Source of the DNA: Roseiarcus sp963767245
GTDB taxonomy: Bacteria > Pseudomonadota > Alphaproteobacteria > Rhizobiales > Beijerinckiaceae
Length of the DNA: 64,000 bases
Assembly (NCBI GenBank): GCA_963767245.1
Contig: CAVYDG010000013.1
Location: forward strand, 186,001-250,000
Direction: 5' to 3'
Positions 1 through 10,303 of this stretch are shown in pieces. Position numbers and translations under genes: made by a program. The stretch's first letter is position 1; every line of letters starts with the position of its first letter. The notes under the pieces were generated by a model. That model made no database searches, was not told the DNA's origin, and worked only from the letters and a program-made list of their open reading frames with translations.

Positions 1-1036
<1,036 letters not shown>

Positions 1037-1367
1037 GCCTAATCCAAGACTCTGGCCGCCGAGCGCGCGACAGCCTGCTCTTCAGCTTCGGCTTTCGAGC
1101 GGCGGCTGCGCCGCATTCCCGAGAAGCAAGGTCCTCCCCGAGCCAAAGACGTCGCTGGCGCGCCGCTCGCGCCGAATCCATCCGGCGCTTGTGTGACATT
1201 CATAACAAAATGCGATCCCGTTGAAAACCGGGGCATTCACCCCACTTTCGCCCTGGTTCGGCGGTTCGCCGTCAAGACATCGCACGCCGCCCATGGTAGC
1301 ACACGCGCGACCGCGATCGACTCGGCGCGTTCGCGTTCGGCAATGTCCTTTCGGGTTTGAACCTCAA

Positions 1368-3888
1368 ATGAAAACGGCGCCGCCTCCTCCGGTGGACAGA
1401 ATTGAGCGGGCCGTCAATCCGCTCGCGCTGGCGATCCTCATCGTATGCCTCGCCGGCGCTCTTCTGGCCCTATGGCTTGCGCCGAGCGCCATCGGCGCAA
1501 CGCTCTTGACCTGGATGATCGTCATCCTCGCCGTGTGCGGCGCTTTTGGCTTGATCCTGTTCGCTTTCGGCCTGCTGCAATTTCCGACCCGGGCGGCGCG
1601 CCTCGACACCACCAAGGCAATCGCCGACTCCAATCCGGACGGAATTCTGGTCACCGACCGGGAAGCGCGAATTGTCTACGCCAACGAAGCCTACCGCGCG
1701 CTCTCGGGCGCGCACGCGGCCGGCGATCTGCGTCCGGTCGAGCGCCTGTTCTCCGGTTCCCCCGACGTCTCGGAATCGGTCTATCGCCTGTCCCAGGCCG
1801 CCAAGTCCGGGGCGCGGGCAAGCGAGGAGCTGCGTCTCTCGCCGCCGCCGAGCGGTGAGGGAGAGGTCGCCTGGTACCGCATTCGCGTCAGACCGCTCGA
1901 AGGCGCGGCCAAGGACGGGATGATGGCGTGGACGGTGTCGGACGAGACGCGCGACCACGACCGGCACGAGACCTTCTTCCAGGACCTCCAGCACGCGATC
2001 GACTATCTCGACCACGCGCCGGCCGGGTTCTTCTCCGCCGAGCCCGACGGCGCGATCGCCCATATGAACGCCACCCTCGCCGGATGGCTCGACTACGATC
2101 TCGCCCAGTTCAGCGTCGGCCGGCTCAAGATCGACGACATCGTCGCCGGGGATGGCGGGGCGATGCTGGCCATGATGCCGGGTGGCCCGGGCGAAGTGAC
2201 GACGCAGCAATTCGACGTCGACCTCAAGCCGCGCCGGGGCCGGGTGCTGCCGGTTCGCATCCTCCACAAGGTCGCCTTTTCCGGCGACGGAACCCCCGGC
2301 CCGTCGCGCTCGCTGGTAATCAACCGTGCGCCCGGCGAGATCAAGGGTGAGGACCTGCGCGCCGCGGAAGTACGGTTTGCTCGCATCTTCAATTCGACCC
2401 CGGTGGCGATCGCGGCGGTTGACGCCGCGGGCGCGGTCACTCGTCCCAACGCCGCCTTCGCGCGGCTCGCCCAGGCCGCTCTCAAGGCCGACGCCGCCAA
2501 GGGACGGCTGTCGATCCTGGATCTGGTCGCCGAGCGCGATCGCGCCGCCCTCAACGCCGCGATCGAGGCCGCCGCCCAGGGCAAGGGCGAGATCGCGCCG
2601 CTCGACGTGTCGCTTGAGGCGGCGGCGGGCGCGGCGCGTTCCGCGCGCCTGTTCGTCTCGGCGGCCGACCCGAAGACCGACGAGGGCGCGAGCGCGACCA
2701 TCTTCGCCCTCGACACCACCGAGCAGAGCACGCTGCAGGAGAACCTCGTCCAGAGCCAGAAGATGCAGGCGATCGGCCAGCTCGCCGGCGGCGTCGCGCA
2801 CGATTTCAACAATGTGCTGACCGCGATCATCGGCTATTCCGACCTTCTGCTCGCCAATCACCGCCCGACCGATCCGTCCTTCCAGGACATCATGCAGATC
2901 AAGCAGAACGCCAATCGGGCGGCGGGGCTGGTGCGGCAATTGCTTGCCTTCTCGCGCCGCCAGACCCTGCTGCCGCAGACGCTGCAGCTCAACGACGTGC
3001 TGTCGGAACTGCAGATGCTGCTCCGCCGGCTGGTCGGCGAGACGATCCAGCTCGATGTCGTCTATGGCCGCGACCTGTGGCAGGTGAAGGCCGACATCAA
3101 CCAGTTCGAGCAGGTGATCGTCAATCTCGTCGTCAACGCCCGCGACGCCATCAGCGACGGCGGCAAGATCACCCTGCGCACGCGCAACTTCCCCGCCTCC
3201 GAATGCGGTGAATTGAAGGAGATGGCGATCGTTCCGGCGGACTACGTGCTGGTCGAGGTCCAGGATGACGGCCACGGGATTCCGCCCGAGGTCCGGGCCA
3301 AGATCTTCGAGCCGTTCTTCACCACCAAGGACGTCGGCAAGGGCACCGGCCTCGGCCTGTCGATGGTCTACGGCATCATCAAGCAGACCGGCGGCTACGT
3401 GTTCGCCGACAGCGAGCCCGGCCAGGGCGCGACATTTCGCATTCTTCTCCCCCGCCGCCAGGGCGACGAGGCCGACGAACCGGTCAAGAAGGAGGCGCGC
3501 CAAGCCGGCCGCTGACCTCACCGGACGGGGCGCGATCCTGCTCGTCGAGGACGAGGAGGCGGTGCGCGCTTTCGCCTCGCGTGCGCTCGCGTCTCGCGGC
3601 TACACGGTTCTGGAGGCGGAAACCGGCCTCGACGCGCTCAGGGTGGCGGAGCAGGCGGTCGAACCGATCGACCTCATCGTTTCGGACGTCATCATGCCGG
3701 AAATGGACGGGCCGACGATGCTAACGGAACTGCGCCGGCGCGGATTGACCGCCAAGGTCATCTTCGTCTCCGGCTACGCCGACGACGCGTTCGCGCGTAA
3801 CCTGCCGGAGGGCCAGGAATTCGTGTTCCTGCCCAAGCCGTTCTCGCTCAAGCAGCTCATCGAGACCGTCAAGGGCTTGATGAATTGA
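1368..3888 (+). CDS. cckA: Cell-cycle hybrid histidine kinase CckA, split by a frameshift
   Basis: CckA autophosphorylates and passes phosphate via ChpT to CtrA, the alphaproteobacterial cell-cycle regulator. From the ATG at 1368: two membrane segments (residues ~18-37 and ~43-65), PAS-type sensor regions (~85-450), a dimerisation/phosphoacceptor helix with GGVAHDFNNVLTAIIG (His near 478), and an ATPase domain with NLVVNARDA, DDGHGIP, FEPFFTT and GKGTGLGLS. This frame stops at 3515. The receiver domain follows in the next frame: AKPAADLTGRG, ILLVEDEEAVRAF, phosphoacceptor in VSDVIMPEMDG, and KPFSLKQL, ending at 3888. The shift lies between about 3465 and 3500 and equals one surplus base (or two missing). 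Intact it would be about 839 residues, normal for CckA. A real split of this gene would be surprising, so a sequence error is likely; a programmed +1 shift is not excluded. The upstream TTG at 1221 is not preferred. Confidence 0.9.
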
Positions 3889-3933
3889 CGCGCCCCGCCC
3901 ATTCTGGGCGATCTCCCCGGGAGCTTGAAGTCG

Positions 3934-4776
3934 ATGCGTTTCGAAGGAACGGCCACCTATGTGGCCGGCGACGAACTCAAGACCGCGGTCAACGCCGCGA
4001 TTGCGCTCGAGCGCCCGCTCCTCGTCAAAGGCGAGCCCGGCACCGGCAAGACGCTGCTGGCGCAGGAGATCGCCGGCGCGATCGGCGCTCCGTTCATCGC
4101 CTGGCATGTCAAGTCGACCACGCGAGCCCAGCAGGGCCTGTACGAATATGACGCCGTCTCGCGCCTGCGCGATTCGCAGCTCGGCGATCCCCGGGTCTCC
4201 GAGATCGCCAACTATATCCGGCGCGGCAAGCTGTGGGAGGCCTTCGCTTCCCCCGTTCGCCCGGTGCTGCTGATCGACGAGATCGACAAGGCGGATATCG
4301 AATTCCCCAACGATCTCCTGCTCGAACTCGACCAGATGGAGTTTCACGTCTACGAGACCGGGGAGACGGTGAAGGCCCGCCTCAGGCCGGTCGTCATCAT
4401 CACCTCCAACAACGAGAAGGAGCTGCCCGACGCGTTCCTGCGCCGCTGCTTCTTTCATTACATCCGCTTTCCCGACGCCGAGACGATGCGCCTCATCGTC
4501 GAATCGCATTACCCGTCGATCAAGCCGCGGCTGGTCGAGGAGGCGATGCGGTCCTTCTTCGCCCTGCGCGAGATGCCGGGGCTGAAAAAGAAGCCGACCA
4601 CCTCCGAGCTGCTCGACTGGCTGAAGCTCCTGCTCAACGAGGACATTTCACCCGAGGCGTTGCGCGAGCGCGACGCCAAGAAACTGATCCCGCCCCTGCA
4701 CGGCGCGCTGCTCAAGAACGAGCAGGACGTGCACCTGTTCGAGAAGCTCGCGTTCCTGAGCCGGCGCGAAAGATAG
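3934..4776 (+). CDS. MoxR-family AAA+ ATPase
   Basis: About 280 residues forming one AAA+ module: Walker A GEPGTGKT near residue 35, Walker B VLLIDEIDK near residue 110, sensor-1 IITSNN, and the arginine-finger region LPDAFLRRC. MoxR ATPases are chaperone-like remodelling enzymes that usually work with a VWA-domain partner to insert metal cofactors or mature enzyme complexes. No VWA gene follows directly; the VWA protein at 28.9-29.6 kb is far away and belongs to another context. I chose the ATG at 3934 over a TTG nine bases upstream. It lies 45 bases after the cckA receiver domain, so co-transcription is possible. The substrate cannot be inferred. Confidence 0.88.
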   Translation: MRFEGTATYVAGDELKTAVNAAIALERPLLVKGEPGTGKTLLAQEIAGAIGAPFIAWHVKSTTRAQQGLYEYDAVSRLRDSQLGDPRVSEIANYIRRGKLWEAFASPVRPVLLIDEIDKADIEFPNDLLLELDQMEFHVYETGETVKARLRPVVIITSNNEKELPDAFLRRCFFHYIRFPDAETMRLIVESHYPSIKPRLVEEAMRSFFALREMPGLKKKPTTSELLDWLKLLLNEDISPEALRERDAKKLIPPLHGALLKNEQDVHLFEKLAFLSRRER

Positions 4777-4795
4777 AGCATGTTGGACGTTGAAG

Positions 4796-4815
4796 CGTCA
4801 TTGCTCGCAATGACG
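4796..4815. repeat. Short perfect inverted repeat
   Basis: CGTCATTGC and GCAATGACG are separated by two bases, giving a 9-bp perfect stem just after the MoxR gene. The sequence resembles the ends of intergenic palindromes common in Rhizobiales. It may be a repeat remnant or an mRNA 3' hairpin; there is no T tract. Confidence 0.5.
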
Positions 4816-4865
4816 GCAGCTCAGCCCCGCTTGCCAATCCCGAAGGCGTCGAGCAATCTTTGCGC

Positions 4866-5390
4866 ATGCGCCGGTTGCTCCTCATCCGTCACGCCAAGGC
4901 GGAGCCCCATGTCGGGCGCGACGATTATCAGCGCAGGCTGACCGATCGCGGCCGCGCCGACGCCCGCCGGATGGCCGTTGCGCTGGCGGCGCGCAAGATG
5001 CTTCCCGGAGTCCTCGTTCACTCAGGCGCCGCGCGCGCCAGGGAGACGGCGGAGATTTTCGCCGCCGAATGGAAACGCAAGGTCGAGCTCAGAGAAGAAC
5101 CCGGGCTCTATGACGCCAGTTCGATGAGCTTGCTCGCCCTCACCCGCGCCCTCTCGAACGACCACGCGCGCGTCGGCCTCGTCGGCCACAATCCGGGGCT
5201 TGGCGAGCTGGCGACGGCGCTGGCCGGCTCGGGCGCCGAGCCGGAGATGCGCCGCCTCGCGGCCAAATATCCGACCGGCGCCGTCGCTGCGCTGGACTTT
5301 TCCGTCCTCCGCTGGGAGGACATCGAGCGCAATTCCGGCCTGCTGGCGCTCTACCTGACGCCGGCCGAGCTCGAGGCCGACGCGGACTAG
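4866..5390 (+). CDS. sixA: SixA-type phosphohistidine phosphatase
   Basis: A 174-residue histidine-phosphatase-superfamily protein. It opens with LLLIRHAKAEP, containing the RHxK/R signature whose His is the phosphoryl acceptor, and carries the second catalytic His in VGLVGHNPGLGEL. TDRGRADARRMA is also typical. SixA removes phosphate from phosphohistidine, for example on HPt domains or PTS proteins. Its position one gene after cckA, a phosphorelay kinase, is suggestive but no functional link is shown. I chose the ATG at 4866 (MRRLLLIRHAK) rather than the TTG two codons earlier. Length is normal. Confidence 0.85.
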   Translation: MRRLLLIRHAKAEPHVGRDDYQRRLTDRGRADARRMAVALAARKMLPGVLVHSGAARARETAEIFAAEWKRKVELREEPGLYDASSMSLLALTRALSNDHARVGLVGHNPGLGELATALAGSGAEPEMRRLAAKYPTGAVAALDFSVLRWEDIERNSGLLALYLTPAELEADAD

Positions 5391-5455
5391 GCCCCTGTCC
5401 AAACCGGCGGGCGCCGCCTAAATAGGCTCCCCGGTTTGCGCGTTCGGATTTTTCC

Positions 5456-6898
5456 TTGCCAGGTTTCAGCGATTTCGTCTTCGAGGCGGGGCTCGTCGCC
5501 CGCTCGATCGGCGATTATTTCTCCGGCGGGGCGCTGCGCCTCGGCGTCACCGGCCTGTCGCGCTCCGGCAAGACGGTGTTCCTGACCGCGCTCGTCAACA
5601 ACCTGATCGCCGGCGCGCGCCTGCCGGTTTTGGCTGCCTCGGCCGAAGGGCGCATCATGCGGGCGCGGCTCGAGCCGCAGCCGGACGACGCAGTGCCGCG
5701 ATTCGCCTACGAGGAGCATCTCGCGAGCCTCTCCGGTCCCGACCGCCGCTGGCCGCAATCGACCCGCCGCATCGCCCAACTCCGGCTCACCATCGAGTTC
5801 GAGAGCGCCGCCGGCTGGGGCGCCGGGAGCTCGAGCCTCAAGCTCGATCTCGTCGACTATCCCGGCGAATGGCTGCTCGACCTGCCGTTGCTCGACAAAA
5901 GCTACGCCGAATGGTCGCGCGAGACGCTTGCAGCAAGCGAGACGAAGGCCCGCGCGCCGCTGTCGGAAAAATGGCGCGCCGCGCTCGTCGGCCTCGACCC
6001 GCAAGCCCAGGCCAGCGAGGACGCGGCGCGGCGGATCGCCGAACTCTTCACCGCCTATCTCAGACAAGCGCGCGACGACGTCTATGCCCTCTCGACCCTG
6101 CCGCCCGGCCGGTTCCTGATGCCGGGCGATCTCGAGGGCTCGCCGGCTTTGACCTTCGCCCCGATCGCCATCGCCGACGAGGCGGCGATCGCGCCCGGTT
6201 CCCTCGCGGCGATGATGGCGCGCCGCTACGAGGCCTATAAGGCGCATGTGGTGAGGCCGTTCTTTCGCGATCATTTCGCCCGGCTCGACCGGCAGATCGT
6301 GCTGGTCGACGCCCTTTCGGCGCTCAATTCCGGCCCGGCCGCGCTCAGCGATCTCGAGAACGCGCTGACCGACGTCATGCGCGCCTTCCGCGCCGGCCGC
6401 GCCTCGCGGCTCTCCTCGATCTTCCGCCCCCGCATCGACCGCATCCTGTTCGCGGCGACCAAGGCCGACCATCTGCATCATACGAGCCACGACCGGCTGG
6501 AGGCGATCCTGCGCGCCCTCACGGCGAAGGCGATTGCGCGCGCCGAAGGGGTCGGGGCGGAGATCGACGTCATCGCGCTCGCCGCGATCCGCGCCACCCG
6601 CGAGGCTGAGATCAGGACCGGCGGCGAGACTCTCGACGCCATCATCGGCGTGCCGGAAAAGGGCGAGACGATCGGCGGCGAGGTCTTCGACGGCGTCGCG
6701 GAGGCGGCGGTATTTCCGGGCGAATTGCCGGCCGACCCGGAGGCGATCTTCAACGGCGACGGGATCGCCCTGCCCGAGGCGGACAACGACTGGCGGTTCG
6801 TGCGCTTCCGCCCGCCGCTCACCCAGCGCGGCGAGCCGGCGCCGCAGATCCGGCTCGACCGGGCGCTGCAATTCCTGATCGGGGATCGCCTCGCATGA
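5456..6898 (+). CDS. ycjX: YcjX-family GTPase/ATPase-like protein (DUF463)
   Basis: 480 residues. The N-terminus has a P-loop, VTGLSRSGKTVFLTAL, near residues 31-46, and DLVDYPGEWLLDLPLL matches the YcjX family signature. VLVDALSALNSG and FAATKADHLH are further P-loop-enzyme landmarks. In enterobacteria ycjX and ycjF belong to the phage-shock regulon; the pair is conserved widely but its biochemical role is unclear. The only plausible start is a TTG at 5456, placing PGFSDFVFEAGL at the N-terminus as in homologues. The stop overlaps an ATGA at 6895 that looks like the ancestral start of ycjF, supporting an operon. Confidence 0.88.
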   Translation: MPGFSDFVFEAGLVARSIGDYFSGGALRLGVTGLSRSGKTVFLTALVNNLIAGARLPVLAASAEGRIMRARLEPQPDDAVPRFAYEEHLASLSGPDRRWPQSTRRIAQLRLTIEFESAAGWGAGSSSLKLDLVDYPGEWLLDLPLLDKSYAEWSRETLAASETKARAPLSEKWRAALVGLDPQAQASEDAARRIAELFTAYLRQARDDVYALSTLPPGRFLMPGDLEGSPALTFAPIAIADEAAIAPGSLAAMMARRYEAYKAHVVRPFFRDHFARLDRQIVLVDALSALNSGPAALSDLENALTDVMRAFRAGRASRLSSIFRPRIDRILFAATKADHLHHTSHDRLEAILRALTAKAIARAEGVGAEIDVIALAAIRATREAEIRTGGETLDAIIGVPEKGETIGGEVFDGVAEAAVFPGELPADPEAIFNGDGIALPEADNDWRFVRFRPPLTQRGEPAPQIRLDRALQFLIGDRLA

Positions 6899-6910
6899 GC
6901 CGCGCGCTAC

Positions 6911-7051
6911 CCCTCGTCCTGAGGAGCGGCGCCGCAGGTGCCGCGTCTCGAAGGACGTTCCACAGCGCACGACCGGCGGCGCTGGCTGGACCATCCTTCG
7001 AGACCCGGGACTATGATTCGAGGGAAGCTCGCCTCGCTCCTCAGGATGAGG
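6911..7051. repeat. Long imperfect palindromic repeat (REP-like, Rhizobiales type) between ycjX and ycjF
   Basis: The outer arms are CCTCGTCCTGAGGAGC and GCTCCTCAGGATGAGG, and the inner arms include GTCTCGAAGGA and TCCTTCGAGAC. The composite palindrome of about 140 bases is the kind of dispersed intergenic repeat seen throughout Bradyrhizobium-like genomes. The nine bases ATGAGCCGC occur on both sides, at 6895-6903 and 7096-7104, as if the ycjF start had been duplicated when the repeat arrived. Confidence 0.75.
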
Positions 7052-7095
7052 GCTTGCGAGGTGGCTGCGCCAACCCTACAGGCAGAGCGCCCGCG

Positions 7096-8139
7096 ATGAG
7101 CCGCCCGCCGCGGCCGCGCGCCTTTCGTCTCGACGACCGCCGCATCGCGGTCGACGATCAGCCCGCCCCTTATGCGCCCGCAGCGGTCATTCGCTCGCAG
7201 CACGAGCCGATTCCCGCCCCCGCGCTGCCTCAGCCGATCGACGAAGCGGAGCTTGAGATCGAGGCGGCGCAGAAATCGGGCCTGATCGCCCGCTCGCGCT
7301 TCACGCTCGCGCGCCTCGCCTGGACCGGGCTCGGCGGCCTCGTCTCGCTCGCGCTCGGACTATGGGCGACGAACCTCATCGAAGGCCTGTTCGCCAGGGC
7401 CGAGTCGCTCGGAATCATCGGGCTCGTCTTCGGACTGGTGTTCCTGGTCGGCCTCATTGGCCTCGTGGCGCGCGAGATCATCGCGGTCGCGCGCCAGACG
7501 CGGATCGCCGAGATGCATGTGGCCCTCGCCAGGGCGCGCGCCGCCGACGATCGCGCCGCCGCGCGCCGGCTGGTCGGCCAGCTCGTCGCCCTCTATCGCG
7601 ACCGGCCGGAGACCGCGCACGCGCGGGCCGAGGTCGAGGATGCGATGCGGGCGATCATCGACGGACGCGACCTCATCGACGTCGCCGAGCGGGCTTTGTT
7701 GCGGCCGCTCGACGAAAGGGCGGAAGGCGAAATCGCCGCCGCCGCCAAGCGCGTGTCGCTGGTGACCGCGATCAGCCCGCGCGCGGTGCTCGACGTCGTG
7801 TTCGTCGTCGCCCAGATCGTCCGCCTGGTCAGGCGGATCGCCGAAATCTACGGCGGCCGGCCCGGCCTCCTCGGCCTCATCAAGCTCGCGCGCTCGATCG
7901 GCGCCCATATCGCCATCACCGGCGGCATGGCGGTCGGCGACAGCCTGCTGCAGCAATTGGTCGGCCACGGCATCGCCTCGCGCATCTCGGCCCGGATGGG
8001 CGAGGGCGTGCTCAACGGCCTGCTTACCGCCCGCGTCGGGCTGTCCGCCCTCGCCGTCTGCCGCCCGGCGCCGTTCGCGGTCGACAAGGCCCCCGGCGTC
8101 TCCGAGGTCGCGCCGTTCCTGTTCAGCAAGGGGGAATGA
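7096..8139 (+). CDS. ycjF: YcjF-family (TIGR01620/DUF697) inner-membrane protein
   Basis: 347 residues from the ATG at 7096. After a Pro/Arg-rich cytoplasmic start (RPPRPRAFRLDDRR is typical) come two membrane segments around residues 73-95 and 107-128, then a conserved C-terminal domain with VSLVTAISPRAVLDVVFVV and ITGGMAVGDSLLQQLVGHG, characteristic of DUF697. YcjF accompanies YcjX at the membrane. The frame is also open from an upstream ATG at 6895, which would add 67 residues translated from a palindromic repeat; I regard that as accidental and 7096 as the working start. It ends with PFLFSKGE. Function beyond membrane association is unknown. Confidence 0.85.
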   Translation: MSRPPRPRAFRLDDRRIAVDDQPAPYAPAAVIRSQHEPIPAPALPQPIDEAELEIEAAQKSGLIARSRFTLARLAWTGLGGLVSLALGLWATNLIEGLFARAESLGIIGLVFGLVFLVGLIGLVAREIIAVARQTRIAEMHVALARARAADDRAAARRLVGQLVALYRDRPETAHARAEVEDAMRAIIDGRDLIDVAERALLRPLDERAEGEIAAAAKRVSLVTAISPRAVLDVVFVVAQIVRLVRRIAEIYGGRPGLLGLIKLARSIGAHIAITGGMAVGDSLLQQLVGHGIASRISARMGEGVLNGLLTARVGLSALAVCRPAPFAVDKAPGVSEVAPFLFSKGE

Positions 8140-8221
8140 CTCAATTTTGCCGAGAAGTCGGGGGGCATACAGGGCGACCCCTTCATCCCGTGCTATACGA
8201 GGCCGGATTAGAGAGAATCCA

Positions 8222-8527
8222 ATGATTGCCGAGATTTCATCGCATCGAGAGGAATTGCGGGAATTGTGCCGCCGGTTCCACGTGCGCCGGCTCGATCTTT
8301 TCGGCTCGGCTGCGGGCGACGATTTCGATCCGGAGCGGAGCGATCTCGATTTTTTGGTCGAATTTGAGCCCGAAGGGCGCGACGCGTTCAAGACATATTT
8401 TGGGCTCAAAGAGTCGCTTGAGGCGCTATTCGGCCGTAGCGTCGACCTTGTTGAGCGGAGCGCGATACGCAATCCCTACTTCAAGGAGAGCGTCGAGCGT
8501 TCGCGCGAGCCGATCTTTGAGGCGTGA
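8222..8527 (+). CDS. mntA: MntA-type nucleotidyltransferase antitoxin
   Basis: 101 residues. The minimal nucleotidyltransferase motif is FGSAAGDDFD followed by RSDLDFLVEFEP, giving GS with the catalytic DxD about 11 residues later. MntA proteins AMPylate a conserved Tyr of the partner HepT and so neutralise it. The stop overlaps the proposed start of the next gene by 11 bases, the usual coupling of this module. The start ATG at 8222 gives MIAEISSHREELRELCRRF, a typical helical N-terminus. Base composition is slightly lower in G+C than the neighbours, as expected for a mobile toxin-antitoxin pair. Confidence 0.85.
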   Translation: MIAEISSHREELRELCRRFHVRRLDLFGSAAGDDFDPERSDLDFLVEFEPEGRDAFKTYFGLKESLEALFGRSVDLVERSAIRNPYFKESVERSREPIFEA

Positions 8528-8861
8528 CCCCAAAAGTCTCATCTGGGACGCCCGCGAAGCGGCAAGAGCCATCGCTGACATGATCGCGGGCAAAAGCTTC
8601 GCTGATTTCGACAGCGATCTTGTCCTACGCTCAGCTGTGGAGCGCCAATTCGAGATTCTCGGCGAGGCGCTCGGTCAACTTGCCCGACTTGACGCAGCGC
8701 TCGCGGCAAAGATTCCTGATCTTCGCCAGATCGTAGCTTTCCGCAACATCCTGATCCACGGTTACGCGTTGATCGACCGCGCTCGTGTGTGGCAGACCGC
8801 GCAGGATGATTTGCCGTTGCTACGCGCCGCTTTGGACGATCTCCTCACGGAGCAGCGTTAG
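8517..8861 (+). CDS. hepT: HepT-like HEPN ribonuclease toxin (DUF86)
   Basis: About 114 residues. The HEPN catalytic signature is FRNILIHGY (R-x4-H with the trailing Y that MntA modifies) near residue 80, preceded by SAVERQFEILGEALGQL, typical of DUF86 proteins. HepT toxins cleave RNA as dimers. No ATG is available; a TTG at 8517 inside the end of mntA fits the length and start (LRRDPKSLIWDA) and would couple translation to the antitoxin. All residues I would expect for activity are present. It is followed at once by the convergent carbonic anhydrase gene. Confidence 0.82.
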   Translation: MRRDPKSLIWDAREAARAIADMIAGKSFADFDSDLVLRSAVERQFEILGEALGQLARLDAALAAKIPDLRQIVAFRNILIHGYALIDRARVWQTAQDDLPLLRAALDDLLTEQR

Positions 8862-8876
8862 CTAGGTCAGGGGACT

Positions 8877-9479
8877 TCACTCCACCGGCTCGAGGCCGTC
8901 CGCGCCAACATGCGCCAGCACGCCGGTGTGGACGTCGAACCAATAGCCCTGCAGGGCGAGATGGTTGGCGGCGACGGCTTCGGCGATCCACGGGAAGGTC
9001 ATGAGGTTGGCGAGCGAAAGGCGCACCACCTCGGCCTCGATCCGCTCGAGCCGCCCCTCCGGCTTGTCGCCCGCGGCCAGAACCGCCGGCTGGCCGATCT
9101 CGACCCAGGAAGCAATGAAATCGCGCGCCTGCGGCGGCGCGCCATAGGCCATCGCCTTGACGCCGCCGCACTGTCCGTGCCCGAGCACGACCAGGCGGGC
9201 CACTTTCAGCACCTTGACGCCGAATTCGAGCGCCGCGCTGGTGCCGTGATGGCCTGGGTCGGGGCTGTAACGCGGCACCAGCGCCGCAACGTTGCGCACC
9301 ACAAACAATTCGCCGGGCACGGCGCTGAACACCGTCTGCGGGTCGACGCGTGAATCCGAGCAGGCGATGACCATCGCCTCCGGGTTCTGGCCCCAATGAG
9401 CCAGGGCCTCGTAGCGCGCCCGCTCGGTCGGCCACACGTCGGCCCGAAAGCGGCGATAGCCTTCGATGAGCGGGTCCAC
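8877..9479 (-). CDS. can: Beta-class carbonic anhydrase
   Basis: Zinc enzyme interconverting CO2 and bicarbonate. The zinc ligands and catalytic dyad are in MVIACSDSRVDP (Cys and the Asp-Arg dyad) and VVLGHGQCGGVKAM (His and Cys). The C-terminal part, NLMTFPWIAEAVAAN and LALQGYWFDVHTG, is also characteristic. I prefer the GTG at 9479, which gives VDPLIEGYRRFR, the usual family start with a GAGG upstream. A GTG at 9554 would add an Arg-rich stretch that looks like leader DNA. It is convergent with hepT and divergent from the unknown gene at 9695. Confidence 0.9.
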   Translation of the reverse strand: MDPLIEGYRRFRADVWPTERARYEALAHWGQNPEAMVIACSDSRVDPQTVFSAVPGELFVVRNVAALVPRYSPDPGHHGTSAALEFGVKVLKVARLVVLGHGQCGGVKAMAYGAPPQARDFIASWVEIGQPAVLAAGDKPEGRLERIEAEVVRLSLANLMTFPWIAEAVAANHLALQGYWFDVHTGVLAHVGADGLEPVE

Positions 9480-9694
9480 TGGGCCTCGGCGTAAATGCTG
9501 CGCTGCGATAGCGCGCAGGCGCCGGCGACGCAACCCGTCGGCCCGGCCGCTCACGAGGATATTGCCTCGCCTCAGGCTCTAATTATCTTGATATGTCCAA
9601 GACTTGTAAAATTATCGGACAAATGATTTCCCATTTACAGAATATGAGATAGTCTCTTCGGACATCCGTGAATTTTACGCCGAAGGAAGCGCCC

Positions 9695-10192
9695 ATGACC
9701 GATGACTCTTCTACCCCATCCGCGCGCGCCAGCTTGCGCGCCGAAAGCAGGACGCGGCGCAAGGAGCGGCTGGCGCGGCGCGAGGGCGTCTTCGAAATGG
9801 TCGCGTCGGGCTATGACCTGGAGACGATCGGCGCGACGCTCGAGATGAGCGTGGCTACCGTGCGGCGCGAACTCGACCGCGCGATCGCCGAGCGGAGGCT
9901 CGACGCGCCCGAGCGCTACGCCCGGCTGCAGATCGCGCGGCTCAACAAGGCGCTGAGGGTGGCCGACGGCCGGCTCGACAAGGGCGATATGAAGGCGGTC
10001 GCGCCGCTGCTCCGGATCGTCGCCGCGCTCGACCGCTATCACGGGCTCGCCCCGTCCCGCCCGGCGTCGGAAACTCCGCTCCCGCCCGTAGCCCTGCCCG
10101 CTCCGCCGCTCGCGCTCACCCACGCTGCGCCGCCCCTCGGCGGCGAGCCGCTGGCCTGCGAAGAGGCGCAGAATTCGCCCGATGCGATTTGA
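9695..10192 (+). CDS. Uncharacterised protein with a helix-turn-helix-like N-terminal half
   Basis: 165 residues from the ATG at 9695, preceded by AAGGA at good spacing. Residues ~10-55 are very basic, and SGYDLETIGATLEMSVATVRREL looks like a helix-turn-helix (shown here in part: LEMSVATVRREL). The middle is helical (ARLQIARLNKALRVADGRL) and the C-terminal ~50 residues are Pro/Ala-rich and probably disordered. I do not recognise a named family. It could be a small DNA-binding protein or a phage-terminase-small-subunit-like protein; no other phage gene is nearby. The divergent spacer to the carbonic anhydrase gene is AT-rich and carries ATGTCC/GGACAT arms at 9593 and 9660. Confidence 0.6.
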   Translation: MTDDSSTPSARASLRAESRTRRKERLARREGVFEMVASGYDLETIGATLEMSVATVRRELDRAIAERRLDAPERYARLQIARLNKALRVADGRLDKGDMKAVAPLLRIVAALDRYHGLAPSRPASETPLPPVALPAPPLALTHAAPPLGGEPLACEEAQNSPDAI

Positions 10193-10303
10193 CGGCGTAC
10201 GCCGCGGCTTCGCGCCGCCAGCTTTTTCGCTGGCGAAAGCGCGGCGGCCGGGGCTAAGTTTGGCGGGCCGCTCCGACGCCAGGCCACAACTTCGGGAAAG
10301 ACA

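Noticed and set aside
1470..3521. 683-codon frame antisense to cckA
   Set aside because: No domain resemblance; long antisense frames are expected in GC-rich coding DNA.
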